A stretch of DNA of 64,000 nucleotides from Athripsodes cinereus (GCA_947579605.1 OX388314.1:9176001-9240000); one strand, 5' to 3'; shown: positions 20,926 through 32,045, counted from the first letter of the stretch. Notes: generated by a model from the letters alone, not told the origin. Made by a program: numbers and translations.

Positions 20926-23412
20926 GTGTCGTGGTCCCCTCCCTCTTCAAGAGGAAGAAAAAGAAAAACCGTCGAGACCACATTGACAGGAAATAAATAA
21001 AATATATTTATTTATTTCGACGAGAGAATAAATACGTATTTATCCTCTGAGTTGGAAGTAATTAAACTAAAAAGAATCGAGTTTATCCAATCTACGCAAA
21101 TTTATAAATTTCTTTTCGCAATTACGTCTTTATAATATTCCGATTAAAATTTAATAATACAAAAATACTTTCATATCACCTACCTACTTATAAGATCTAT
21201 GAATAATTATATTCGTTGTGTGTAAAGATGTCATACGTACATAATAATATATACTCGCTAGTTTACCCATATCAGTTCACACATCACCGTAATTAAAATT
21301 ATTTCAGACGTTTAACGTAAAGCCCGTCAAAAGTGTCGGTCGCTAAATTCAACAATTTTCGTTTCTTCAAAGATATTGGCTCATGATACATCTAGAGAAA
21401 AGAAAATTTACGTAAAGGACCCTTTCTACGTTGTGTTTACGATTTATAAAAGAAAATTTTATCAGTGGAAAACAAACAATAATTTCTATTCAGAACACAT
21501 AAAAGCATAATTTTATAACAATCAAAAATTTAATTTCTGTTGTACATAAGGTTAGTAATTAATAAATTATTTCCTTTTATACTCGACGTTAGCAAGTATA
21601 AAAGCCTTACCTTATTGCTGAAAATACTCAAAGAAAACAACACACAATAACAATCAAGAATAAATATCAAATTTTTTTATGTACAACAGAAATCCATGTT
21701 ATTTGTTAGAAATAGTCAATGAAATAATATTTTATCAAACTTATGATTCAACGTTATCGAAAGTTTATTTCTGTAATTATATTACAGATTAGTTTTGAAT
21801 GCAGTTTTATTTATAAAAGGCATATGGTTTCATACATAAATAGTATCTGTATACAGCGCCAGGGGCGCATCGAGATGAAATATTTTACTGAACCAAAGTT
21901 TGACAAAATTTAATCACTGACTATTTTTGTTAATTTTAACAATAAAAATTGGTTGGTTAGTGGAAAATGGCACCTGCCTCGCCAATTCCGATCTGAACAC
22001 AGCCTTCCATTCACTACTGTCAGCCTCATTAGTATACAATATGATAAATTAAGAGAATATAATACATAACATGCAAATAATATAAATATTTATGTATAAA
22101 TCTGCGGGGGTTGGCTTTTTGTGTCCCTTAAGGCAAGGCAGACACCAACCTTGATTTTTTCACGCTGGGAGATCATGGGCCTTTAGTTCACGATCATGTG
22201 GGTGTGGATGGTGGGACGTTAGTTTATGATATAATAAGAGATATTTACATAAAATAAATATGAGTTAGAATTCATGCTAAATGTTAATTCAATATATCAG
22301 AAAATAATAATTAGTATATGTTTCTGAGTTCGACCCTGTTCATATTATCAAATAGCTTTTATAAATTTAATTTACAAATAATATTAGTTATCCAAATTTT
22401 ATTAATTTGGGAAAATAAAATAAGTTTATGTTCTGAATTCGACTCTGTTCACATAATTGAGTAATCCTCCACAAGTCAAAATTGCAAACAATGCTAGTCT
22501 ACAAATCTAACAATGTAGAAAATAAAATATCAAACAAAGTTAATCTCACAAGAAATTATCAAACTTTACTTTAAAAGAGACATTTAATAAGATAAAAGAA
22601 AAAAGATTCTTAACAGTCAAATTCAACAAAATAAAATAAAACAAAATCTTAGCTTCGGGTAAGGTGGTTTACTGCAAAATTCGCTGCTTCGAAACACTGA
22701 ATTTAATGTAAAATTATAATAAAATTTTAGGATGAGTTTCTTATTATTTCCATTGTGGAAATAATCACTAAAAGAAATATTATATTTATTACTCGGAGAA
22801 AGAAATGTCAACAACGAAAAACAAATTGAATACAACACTGCTTTTAAGATTTTAACCTCTCTCTCCTAATTCCAAGACAAAACTGCCTCGAATTTTGTTG
22901 TGCCCTCATTTTTATCAGTTCATTCCTTTGTCCTCACCACAAAAATACTTACTCTTTCACTCCTAGTACAAGCATCTACTTTTTTATGTAAACAACCACA
23001 CGTGTCTCTCAATCCTTTCCTTGAAATTATTTTTATCTATTGAAATATTTAAACATAACACATCAATATAAACAAAATTCTACCGATCTACCTAAAAGCA
23101 ATTAATAGATCATCCAACTTTCTTTGTTTAAAATTCAATTTGTTTGAGTACATCACCCGATGTACTCACGCTTACTCCTCCGTCATCTAAATATTAGACA
23201 CGTGTTAAAATATTCAATGTACCTTCCTAATAAAATTATCTAATAGATATGTACTCTCTGAAGTACGTACCATTTATTTACCAACAATTATACTTCGAGT
23301 AACACATTCATATACCACTTAAAATAGTAAGTCGAAATATATTTAGTTTAATTTCAAACAAAGTTTGTTAAAAAAACTAAGACTATGTCATTAGGTATTA
23401 ATATTTAAAACT
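20926..23412. other. AT-rich DNA, little content
   Basis: A GC-richer patch at about 22100-22215 (GGTTGGCTTTTTGTGTCCC, GGTGTGGATGGTGGGACG) may be a decayed repeat. TATGTTCTGAATTCGACTCTG-like sequence occurs twice (22318-22345 and 22428-22455), a ~110-bp local duplication. No gene supported. Confidence 0.4.
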
Positions 23413-23620
23413 ATACGCGAGAAGTCCCAACCTGTGCGTAATGGCGTTGTATACTTTCAAAATACGCTTCACTGAATCAGCGTCAGAAAGTATACGCGAC
23501 AATTACGCAGAAATCGTGTATATTTACTAAGACTATTTTTCGTTACACAATTTGAAAACATACATTGCAAGTATGAATGCGTAATGGCATTGTATACTTT
23601 CAAAATACGCAGCACAGTAA
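23413..23620. repeat. Second copy of the foldback family of 20241-20925
   Basis: AAAACTATACGCGAGAAGTC, CAACCTGTGCGTAATGGCG and TTGTATACTTTCAAAATACG are the reverse complement of 20243-20300. GCGTAATGGCATTGTATACT recurs again at about 23578-23610, so two related modules sit ~150 bp apart. Confidence 0.6.
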
Positions 23621-24295
23621 GCAATGAAAGGATACGGGGGAGAACTGTGTTCAACAGTAGACATAAAGTATGGCCGATTATTTATTTTAATAATGTCTTT
23701 CTAAATATATATAGTTTAATTAATAAGAGCTTGATGATAATATTTATTTGCAACCATCTATTTTGTCAATTTTTTTTAACTAACAATTTCAAATTTTAAT
23801 TTTCAGGAATAAAATCACGCATCAGCTAATTTCTTTAATAATTTTTACATACGGTCAGAAAAAATTATATATTGTATATTTTTCAATAAACATAGAATAC
23901 TATGATAAGAGTTCATATAGACGGAATGAAATATTTTCTCTACAATGTCTAATGGACATTATTATAAAGAACATAATTTACTATTATATATGTACCTACT
24001 TATCTCGATACATACATACTTACTAACTGGCAACATTAAATTAATAAACATCTTTAGAGGTGATATTTATTCCGCCCACAGATTTGATCTATATACAGTT
24101 CAAGTTCGGCCACTTTTAATGTCATTTGCGTTATTATTACGCAACGGCATTATTTATGATTTTAGAAGACATCTTTGAATTAATTAAATTATATGTTAAT
24201 AGGATTTAATTATTTGCCTGTCAACAAGACTCAATACATTCCATCTTATTTATTAATTTACGGCTTGTATACAACAATTTTATGAAATATCTACT
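23621..24295. other. AT-rich DNA without recognised feature
   Basis: Nothing supported. Confidence 0.5.
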
Positions 24296-24345
24296 TCTAT
24301 TCTTCTCAAGACCATCCACTCGTTTGCGAGTGGTTTAGGAAATAT
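24296..24345 (+). repeat. Dispersed repeat with CCACTCG hairpin
   Basis: TTCTATTCTTCTCAAGACCA followed by CCACTCGTTTGCGAGTGG, a perfect 7-bp hairpin with TTTG loop. Same unit at 35580-35632 (+) and, with a divergent hairpin, at 37612-37650 (-). Confidence 0.6.
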
Positions 24346-24534
24346 CTACTTAATAACATTTCAATAAGAATTAAAAGTTTGCCACTGCATTGTGTAATAA
24401 TTTCATGCTTCTTTTCTCAATGAGATCAATCTAGTAAAAACTATGATCCATGTTTACCTTGATTATATGAATAATTAATCTTCATTTAAACAAGTGCCCT
24501 GAAGCTAAGTGTAAAGTTTTAGGAATGTCTGTCT

Positions 24535-24940
24535 ATCATGTGATACTCAAAAACTTGTTGAAAACTGTGGAAGATCAACTTTTCAAGGAATACCCAGTGA
24601 TATGTTACAACTAGATTTGCAATGTCATACAAATATTCTCTAAAAATGTGTACTCACCCGTCGAGGTACAATACCTGAGTAATATATATTCATCTCTTTT
24701 CTTTTGTATATATTCATCTCTATCTACCGGCCTTTGTCGTCTGTTATAATCCCCATTCTCATATTGTCTATCTCTTGTTATCTACAAACAATTTATATGT
24801 GTGTCGCTTTTTTTCAAACTAAAAATTGCGGCACCAAGGACCGCAACGAGATTTTATTGATGGTACATGTTTGAGATTCATATTGCAAATCTAGGTATAA
24901 CATATCACTGGGAATACCACAGAAGATCAACAGCTCGTAA
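24535..24940. repeat. Inverted repeat with ~45-bp arms containing a SINE-A fragment
   Basis: 24562-24632 (GTGGAAGATCAACTT, GAATACCCAGTGATATGTTA, CTAGATTTGCAATG) is repeated inverted at 24882-24932 (TTGCAAATCTAGG, TAACATATCACTGGGAATAC, GAAGATCAACAG). The left end (TACTCAAAAACTTGTTGAAA) resembles the reverse of the SINE-A 5' half. Confidence 0.55.
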
Positions 24941-25404
24941 ACGAGTAAATTTCAAGTGAAAACTAATGTCAAATCTAGCTACAATAAATTATTATAAAAA
25001 GCCTAAAGGCAATACTGTTAATGAATTCAAAATGAATAAAACATTATAATTAAATAGTTTGTAAATTTACTATCAAACATTTTACAAATATAATTATCTT
25101 TTATCATTCGCCCAAGTTGCAAGAAAACAATTTGCCTTAGGATTGAACTTCAATAGATACGTACAAATAATGAGTATCTAGTTTTTTAAGTGTGCTTTAA
25201 TGTAGTGCAAGGTAATTTTTATTTCAACACAATTAATTTAGACAATCATTCATTTGTAAATATTATGTTTATATTTGAAAATGTTTTGAAAACTTAATGC
25301 ACATTTCCATCCTAAGAGTTTTAACAGTTGTAAAAAATCATACCTTTATGTGACATGTGTGAAGTTATCTTTTTTTATTATGTTCACTGTATTATGAATA
25401 TATA
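24941..25404. other. AT-rich DNA without recognised feature
   Basis: Nothing supported. Confidence 0.5.
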
Positions 25405-25860
25405 TAATGAGTTACAATCCATTGGATTGGTCTGCAACGAGTTTTGACATTCTTCTCCATTCCTCCTTATTCTCAGCCAGTCTTTTCAGCTCTACGTATG
25501 AGCCACAATTCATGTCCCTCTTCAGTTGGTCCATATACGCATCTCTTGGTCGGCCTCTGCCATTTGTCCCCTCGGTCTTACCCTCCGCAATGGCGATGAG
25601 TTGTCCTGGGTGCTTGATGTTGTGGCCAGTCCAGTTAGCTCGTTGTTGGCTGATTCTCTTAAGAAGTTGCCTTTTTTGCGTACCCTGGTTAATACTTCTT
25701 CGTTTTCGATGTGTTCCGACCAATGGATCTTCAGCATGCATCTGTAGCACCACATTTCAAAGGCCGCCAACCGTCCGCTTTCACTCTTGCTGATGGTCCA
25801 CGTCTCGCAACCATAAAGCAGAATGCTCCATACAAAGGCTTTAGTAAGGCTTTATTATGA
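25405..25860 (-). pseudogene. LINE ORF2 C-terminal region, frameshifted
   Basis: The minus strand reads LLYGCETWTISKSESGRL, then AAFEMWCYRCMLKIHW, then HIENEEVLTRV. After one or more frameshifts it continues with LTGHNIKHPGQLIAIAEGK, NGRGRPRDAYMDQLKRDMN and a C-terminal LVADQSNGL before the stop at about 25412. These are classic boxes of the RTE/I-type LINE ORF2 C-terminus. 5' truncated just before the LLYGCETW box. A plus-strand copy of the same ending is at 31796-32045. Confidence 0.8.
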
Positions 25861-26571
25861 ATAGAAACAAGTTTATCGATTTATTCGAACACCTGCCTTT
25901 AAAGGATATTCGAAAACTTACGTAAAAGAGATATTCTTTGTGAGGAATGCGTGATCTCTTTCAACTAACCCAAACGATGGGTTCATATTAATAAGTAAGT
26001 AGGTATATATTATTATTACGATATGTGAAAAAAAAAATATAAATTATCGTAAGGAATAAAATATTATATCGTGCTCATTTCAATACACAAAATTATAAAT
26101 TATAACGTTATAGATACACCTCATTTTAACTACCCGAAATAACTTAAAAATTAAATCACAATTATATGGAATAATTTCAATTAATTACTAGGCAACTTTA
26201 ACATATTAATAAGTAACATTCTAATATACTCGTAGCATTATGCAGAATGTTATTCGAGTAACATTGAAATGTTCTTATTTCATTTTGCATTATGACAAAT
26301 TGAATGTGACATATTAGGCATTAATTGTAAACTACATTATTCGGAGTTAAAACACATTGTTGTTTTTGCTTTGGTCAGCATGTGTGCTTAAATGATAATT
26401 AAAATGTTAAAAAGACCAATAACTGGTTTCTTTTCAACGAACTATCTACTATAATAACTTTCAAATCGACATAATTTAATGTCTATGGTGATTCTTGACA
26501 CATTTTTCAACGTTAATATATTGTATGACAAGCTATCTTATAAATTGTCCATACATGTTATGTTATGTTAA
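25861..26571. other. AT-rich DNA without recognised feature
   Basis: A short echo of the GCAATAAAG-type LINE 3' UTR (CTCTTTCAACTAACCCAAAC) is at about 25953-25973. Nothing else supported. Confidence 0.4.
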
Positions 26572-26650
26572 TGTCACGGCACAAAGAGGATAATCTGTTA
26601 ATTCATTACAAGCAGTTAATCCTCTAGTTACTCCACTTGTGGAAAATGAA
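26572..26650 (+). mobile_element. SINE-A 3' fragment, eroded
   Basis: CACGGCACAAAGAGGATAAT, TCATTACAAGCAGTTAATCC and TTACTCCACTTGTGGAAAAT. Confidence 0.5.
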
Positions 26651-27824
26651 TTAATAATTTTCAATTAGTTTGTCATTTCTATACAACAAAGATAGTAATG
26701 TAAATAAAGAGTAGGTATTCGAAATTTTAATTTGATAATTAATCAATCATCTACAAAGCTAAAGAATTTTTCATTCAAAGAGAGAACTCAAATACGCCTC
26801 AAAACACCTCTCACAGTAAACAATTTGTTTCTATCGCGACGAAGAGGTCGGTTGGAAGGAGTATTTCCAAAAGCTTGTTAGAAAGTCCGAGCTTTTAATA
26901 TCCAACTATCGACTACCCAAGAGTGACTCCAAATATTATGATTACGTAACACAGTACGCATATCAGCAATTACAGATACAAAATCCTGAAATTAATAATA
27001 ATACACGGACAATATAAAATTTATGCATGTTTCAATAGGCTCCATCAATTCATATTTTATTCAGTATGATAAAATATTAAAAAAATGCGGTTTGGAATCT
27101 CCAGAATGTTAACGGATCTGCATATAACCAGATTGTATCCTTAAGTCTATAAAAGGATCATTGAATTAAAATGTCATACAAATCGTCGGCAAAAATTTAT
27201 GTGATATCTCAAAGAACTGAATAATGCATGATGCCCAACGCTGATTGTTTTGACAATAATTTATACAAAACTAGCGTATTTTGTACAATAAGTAGTAGTG
27301 TATAATGTATTTACATAACAAAATAACTTTGATAAGAAAAAATAAAGAAGACCTCAAGATGGAAGTGGATGCAGCAAGCTGATGGAAAGGATTAGGAATG
27401 TGATAGAAATGAGTAAAAATTCCAAGGATGCCTGTGTCCATATAAAAACGAAACTTGCGTGATGAAAATGAAGGATTGTCCTTTTCGTGGTAAATGAAGA
27501 TGAGACATTCAGAATTGGTAGCATGCTTCATCGCTGAATTGAAACAAAAATATAGGTGTAATAAAATCTTGAGAACTTAATAAAATGTACTGAAAGCAAA
27601 AAATGTATTGAATACATACTCGTATACTAAGTAGTTCAGAAATAAGATCTCTAAGATTGAGATCTCTTAAAAATATTTTGTTCAAATATTTATAATGAAA
27701 GTATGTTAGTTTAATTGTCTGAAGATGAAAAGAAAAGTTTTCCAAAGCAAGTTTTTCTCATGTGTCGATATTTTTTCTATATTACCAATTTTTACTTTTT
27801 ACAAACTTTTGATAAGTCATCTAT
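26651..27824. other. AT-rich DNA without recognised feature
   Basis: Nothing supported. Confidence 0.5.
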
Positions 27825-28055
27825 ACCACTATCCCATCACGGCATATACCACAAGTGGAACAGCCAGCAGACCTTCTGCATGCAATAAACATACAATCTG
27901 TCCTCTCCGTGCAACAAAAATTAAGACATTAATGATAGGTGACAAATCACATCGCTGAATTAAAGATGTAAGCTGTCTTTATTTTTTCGAACACCTACCT
28001 TTTACAGGACAATTGGGAAAGAGTGGGACACCATTTCGTCGTTCCACGTAACAAG
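27825..28055 (-). mobile_element. SINE-A copy
   Basis: Reverse orientation: CCCATCACGGCATATACCAC, GACCTTCTGCATGCAATAAA, GTCCTCTCCGTGCAACAAAA, TTTTTCGAACACCTACCTTT, AAAGAGTGGGACACCATTTC. Confidence 0.7.
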
Positions 28056-28080
28056 TAATATGTAAATACAATAAATATAC

Positions 28081-28135
28081 AGAGGGCAAGATTATCGCAA
28101 AAACGTCTCTTCCAACTAACCCAAAACGTTATTCT
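28081..28135 (-). mobile_element. GCAATAAAG-type LINE 3' UTR fragment
   Basis: The minus strand reads GGGTTAGTTGGAAGAGACG and GCGATAATCTTGCCCTC, matching part of 8647-8775. Confidence 0.4.
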
Positions 28136-28594
28136 TATATGTACAAACAAATAGACAAATAAAAACAAGTTATTAAAGCAATCTATATTTATGACTCATA
28201 GTATTACAATCATATCGAATGACTGTATGAATTAGTAGTATATACTACATAGTTACTACTAGTTGTCATTATTATTTACAATATCCTGCAGTTAATTTAA
28301 TTATTTATTAGATACATATTAAATTATTTATTAAAACAATTCATTTGAATATTTGAGCTGTTTAGAGCAACAAAAGTCTAACCCACAATTTATTGCTTTT
28401 TAGTTTCATCATCTTTTGAACACCTCATATCTCATATTTTATGGTGCAATAATAACCTATGTAAACCAAGTTTACTACCAAACCAAAGTAATACTCTGGT
28501 ATCCGTATCGGTTACCCCTGGGGTCACTGTCTCGGATCGTCATGTTTCTGAATATCATATTACTTATTTTGAACCAAATATTGCTTTTAGTGAA
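28136..28594. other. No supported feature
   Basis: AT-rich; a slightly GC-richer part at 28490-28545 is not identified. Confidence 0.4.
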
Positions 28595-28870
28595 GCACTT
28601 TTTCCCCGCGGAGCACCCGGTAAAGAATTGATCTCCCACTCTTCTCCGTAAGTTGTCGAGTCTTGTAAAAAGCAGGTGTTCGAAAAAATTAAGATGAAGT
28701 TTGCCAATCATCCTGAATGTATTGATGATTTTATATTGGCACTGAAAGGACAGCTTGCATGCTTATCATATGCAGCTGGCACTGAAAGGACAGGTTGCAT
28801 GTTTATTATATACAGCTGGTCTGCTAGCTATCCTACTTTTAGGATATGCCGTGATGATATAGTATTTCTT
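28595..28870 (+). mobile_element. SINE-A copy, full length, with internal 40-bp duplication
   Basis: GCGGAGCACCCGGTAAAGAA, TTGATCTCCCACTCTTCTCC, AAGCAGGTGTTCGAAAAAAT, CCAATCATCCTGAATGTATT, then GGCACTGAAAGGACAG...GCAGCT duplicated in tandem (28738-28777 and 28778-28817), ending CTATCCTACTTTTAGGATAT and GCCGTGATGATATAG. A good copy for defining the family's 5' end. Confidence 0.75.
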
Positions 28871-28987
28871 TTATTGAAAATTATTTTGTAAAATTTTGAG
28901 AAATTTATCGAATTGCATTATTATTTTCATAAGATTCCTGTAGATATATGCTTAAGTGTAAATTATAAATATTATTGACAAATATAT

Positions 28988-29181
28988 TTGAGTTCGTCGG
29001 TAGTCTACCAAATTCTGACAAATAGTAAAGATCAACAATATTAAAAAAAACAAAAGATATATCTGGGTTTTGTTATAAACCCAAATACAACCTTATACAC
29101 CTTTCACAATAAGCTAAAAACTTGTTTCGTGAAAGGGGAGTTTGCCGGCATCTGGGATCAAACCGCGGACCCCTTGTTCAC
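28988..29181 (-). mobile_element. SINE-B copy (minus), next to a plus-strand head fragment
   Basis: 29052-29181 is the reverse complement of the SINE-B body and head: GATATATCTGGGTTTTGTTA, CACCTTTCACAATAAGC, GGGGAGTTTGCCGGCATC, GGGATCAAACCGCGGACCCC. At 28988-29012 a plus-strand GAGTTCGTCGGTAGTCTACC repeats the head start, so a rearranged or twin copy. Confidence 0.75.
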
Positions 29182-29632
29182 AATAAATAAAGCTTTAACA
29201 ATTGTCCATATACATGAATTAAAATAAATAAAAAAAACATTGAAAATTGATGATATTTCAACCTTAATGTCTTAAAAAAAACATCGCGTGGGTTAAGATT
29301 TTGCACTTAACAGTTCATATATTTTATCAAGTTGTCAACTATTTATATACTTATTAGTGGCGGGTGGTTTTACATCAGTCATTAACGACCTTAAAGGTCA
29401 CAAAGTAAAACCGGTATATTATTACCGTATTTTAATAGTCTTAATATGACTTTAGTTTAAAATAAAATTAAAATTAGTTTCATTACTAACTGAATTGTCA
29501 CTTGTCACAATCCATGATGTGTTGAATTATAGCATGTGCGTAGTAAGCTTACGCATGATTTTCTCAATTACTTTAACAATCAAATCCTATGTGAATAATA
29601 GAAATGCTTACAAGTTAGAATTTTATATACTT
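29182..29632. other. AT-rich DNA without recognised feature
   Basis: Nothing supported. Confidence 0.5.
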
Positions 29633-30001
29633 GTTACACATATCATCCCTCTTCTGACTAACTGTCGTATCTGACGTTTTTGGGCAAATCGAGTTATGAT
29701 CACCAATGTGTACTTATATGTGCCCTGCATGTTCTCACAGAAGTTCATACCTGTAACTGTTACCGTTATCCTGGAATAGCTTTCTGATTTGTTGTCGTAT
29801 TTACGAATTATTCTAAATAAAATGTGTTGTTTCTACTAATTCTTCAAAATCACAAAAATGATTCTGAGATATATAAGAAAAGGTACAAATAAAATAATGT
29901 AATATATTTACACGGTAAAACACAAAAAACGCTCTCCTGAACAGTTTACATTTAGGAAGATACGACTGTTAGTCAGAAGAGGGACGATATAGGGTTACAC
30001 A
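29633..30001. mobile_element. 353-bp MITE-like element with terminal inverted repeats and 8-bp flanking repeat
   Basis: Left end TATCATCCCTCTTCTGACTA (29641-) and right end AGTCAGAAGAGGGACGATAT (to about 29990) are inverted over ~30 bp. The direct repeat GTTACACA flanks it (29633-29640 and 29994-30001), consistent with an 8-bp target duplication of hAT type, though the inverted repeats are offset by ~3-4 bases. No coding capacity. Confidence 0.65.
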
Positions 30002-30399
30002 ATTTGACATTATATGTTTAAAGAATGGGAATATTATAAATGTAGATACAAGGCTTTTAAATAAGTTGGCAAATGAGACGTAGGAAAACAAGATATTTTA
30101 TGACGATGGATAAACTTTAAGAGTTCTTTCACGAGCTATATATACATACTTGGCAAATGCAAAGTTTAATATATTCCTGATGGTATTTCGATCTGGGTTA
30201 AAGGATATCAAATATTTATACAGTAGGAGCATTTTAATGTGTCTAATATTGTTTTGTTGTTTGTTGCTGTGATATCATTGTATACTGTGTTTAATAATTC
30301 AAGAGTTTTTGTGTTTACGCTGTGGAAATCCATTTTTAATTTTAATAAATAAAATATAAAAATATATTATTGAGCACTGTTTAATCTCCACTATGTTAG

Positions 30400-30449
30400 G
30401 TTAAATACCGAACGTTTTCGCCTATACTTGTAGGCATCTTCAGGGAAAC
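30400..30449 (-). ncRNA. Hammerhead ribozyme motif, minus-strand arm
   Basis: Mirror image of 30516-30565. On the minus strand: CTGAAGA (30443-30437), stem II GCCTA/TAGGC with loop CAAGTA, GAAA (30419-30416), stem III AAC/GTT (30416-30411), cleavage base C (30410), stem I CC/GG and GTT/AAC. The only change from the other copy is one loop-II base (G for A), so both are core-intact. Confidence 0.75.
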
Positions 30450-30515
30450 ATACAAAAACATACAAAAAACAGAATACAGAAACATACAAAAACATACACA
30501 AACAAAAATTATGAA

Positions 30516-30565
30516 GTTTCCCTGAAGATGCCTACAAATATAGGCGAAAACGTTCGGTATTTAAC
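30516..30565 (+). ncRNA. Hammerhead ribozyme motif, plus-strand arm
   Basis: CTGAAGA at 30522-30528; stem II GCCTA (30530-30534) with TAGGC (30541-30545); GAAA at 30546-30549; stem III AAC (30549-30551) pairing directly with GTT (30552-30554); cleavage base C at 30555. Stem I: CC (30520-30521) with GG (30556-30557), an asymmetric internal loop (T against TATTT), then GTT (30516-30518) with AAC (30563-30565). Every invariant core base is present. The three-base, loopless stem III suggests activity as a dimer, as described for Penelope-like hammerheads. Confidence 0.75.
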
Positions 30566-30638
30566 CTAACATAGTGGTGATTAAACAGTGCTCAATAATA
30601 TATTTTTATATTTTATTTATTAAAATTATACTGTGTTT

Positions 30639-30958
30639 GTTTAAAATAAAAAATAAAAACTATTAAAATTATGAGTACACAAAGTGTCACCTCAATTATA
30701 TTTATTTATCATTAGAATAAAATTGTAACAAGTTTTTTTTTCTCATTACGCATGAGTTGACAGGCAAAATCAAGATTAAATAAAACCAGATGAAACAGTA
30801 AACCAAGGTTTAAGAATACTACTTATAAATGACTTTTTCCGGACATGCAAGAAGTATATTTTTATTATTATATTCACATTCCAGAACACAAAGAGTAATT
30901 TATAGTTTAAAAATGAAAGTTCATACTCATAAAACATTGTGTCCAAGATTTTTTCGTA
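30639..30958. other. AT-rich DNA without recognised feature
   Basis: Nothing supported. Confidence 0.4.
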
Positions 30959-31051
30959 ATATTTATCCATACTAACCGTTTTAAAAGTCGTATTTATCCA
31001 TACTAACCGTTTTAAAAGTCGTATTTATCCATACTAACCGTTTTAAAAGTA
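30959..31051. repeat. 31-bp tandem repeat, 3 units
   Basis: Unit ATTTATCCATACTAACCGTT plus TTAAAAGTCGT, starting at 30961, 30992 and 31023, virtually identical. Confidence 0.95.
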
Positions 31052-31639
31052 GTATACCAAGTATGGGATTTAAATTTGTTTCGAAACTAATATACCTAAA
31101 TGTCAAAAATCCTGTCAAAGACTTGTGCAAGTATAAAAAAATTGTAGAGTTGTACAAATATTTTAATTATTACATCTGTCAATACATTGATTAAATGTCA
31201 ACAGCAATCAATGTTTTGTGTATAAAAAATGATTCATTTATAATTTTCGATCCTGTAATAAATTATGTAAACAAATTAATGAAATCAAACGTATTATCTA
31301 CTGAAAAATTACATACAATTTAGTATATTAGTTGAACAATTTATAATAAGAAATAAAATCCTTATTTGGAATTCGCGTGCATAATTCAATTGGTTTATAT
31401 ATAAAATCTTATATTGGCATTCTACTTATGACTTCGTATTTGACATTTAACGTATTACATTATTCTTCCAATAATAGTCATATTTAAAAATAAACTAAGA
31501 TATCCTATCAATTCCAATTCAAATTGTATTAGGCTTAAATTAATTATCAAATTAACAAAGAGCATATTGGTGTCTCGAAAAATGTCAGTCTATTTTGAGA
31601 TATTAAATTATTTATATGTCTGTTCGTTGAGAGAAAAGT
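31052..31639. other. AT-rich DNA without recognised feature
   Basis: Nothing supported. Confidence 0.5.
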
Positions 31640-31795
31640 ACGACGGTATTGGCCGGCCAGCCCTTCAAACCTGTCCAAAAATCTTTTTCGCTAGCCTGAT
31701 GACGAAAGAAAGATGATGAAAGATGAAAGCTGGCTCGCGTCCAATAAAAAGTCACAGTGGATATACTATAAATAATAGTGTTTTATTTATAATTA
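31640..31795 (+). mobile_element. Single diverged copy of the 4835-5101 hammerhead-bearing repeat
   Basis: TTTTTCGCTAGCCTGATGAC, GAAAGCTGGCTCGCGTCC, AATAAAAAGTCACAGTGG and ATAGTGTTTTATTTATAATT match the right arm at 4996-5101. CTGATGA (31696-31702), GAAA (31725-31728), AGCT/GGCT stem III and C (31736) persist, but the stem II segment is scrambled, so the ribozyme is probably dead here. Confidence 0.6.
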
Positions 31796-32045
31796 ATAAA
31801 TTGGCCACAACATCGGGTACCCAGGCTCGCTCATCACCATCTCGGGGGGCAAAACCGAAGGCTGAAATGGTAGAGGTCGACCAAGAGATGTCTTTATGGA
31901 TCAAGAGAAGAAAGACATGAACTGTGGCACGTACCTATTTAGAATTAAAGAGATTAGCGGAAAATAGGGAGAAATAGAGAAGAAAATCCAAACTCGTAGC
32001 AGACGAATCCAAAGGATTGTAATTTACTATATAAATAAGTAAATA
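31796..32045 (+). pseudogene. LINE ORF2 C-terminal fragment (same family as 25405-25860)
   Basis: TTGGCCACAACATCGGGTAC, AGAGGTCGACCAAGAGATG, AACTGTGGCACGTACCTATT, GAATTAAAGAGATTAGCGG and CCAAAGGATTGTAATTTAC parallel the C-terminus encoded at 25405-25650 in reverse. Frameshifts and stops throughout. Confidence 0.7.

Larger units (their letters stand above)
30281..30638. mobile_element. Penelope-like element reduced to two inverted terminal repeats
   Basis: Two 112-bp arms, 30338-30449 and 30516-30627, are almost perfect reverse complements separated by a 66-base A-rich spacer of degenerate ACATACAAAA repeats. The whole is flanked by a 12-bp direct repeat TATACTGTGTTT (30281-30292 and 30627-30638). 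Between the left direct repeat and the left arm lies a 45-base extension. Penelope-like retroelements are known for terminal 'pseudo-LTRs', often inverted, for 30-40-base one-sided extensions, and for hammerhead motifs in these repeats; all three are seen here. The reverse transcriptase and GIY-YIG nuclease are absent. Confidence 0.75.
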
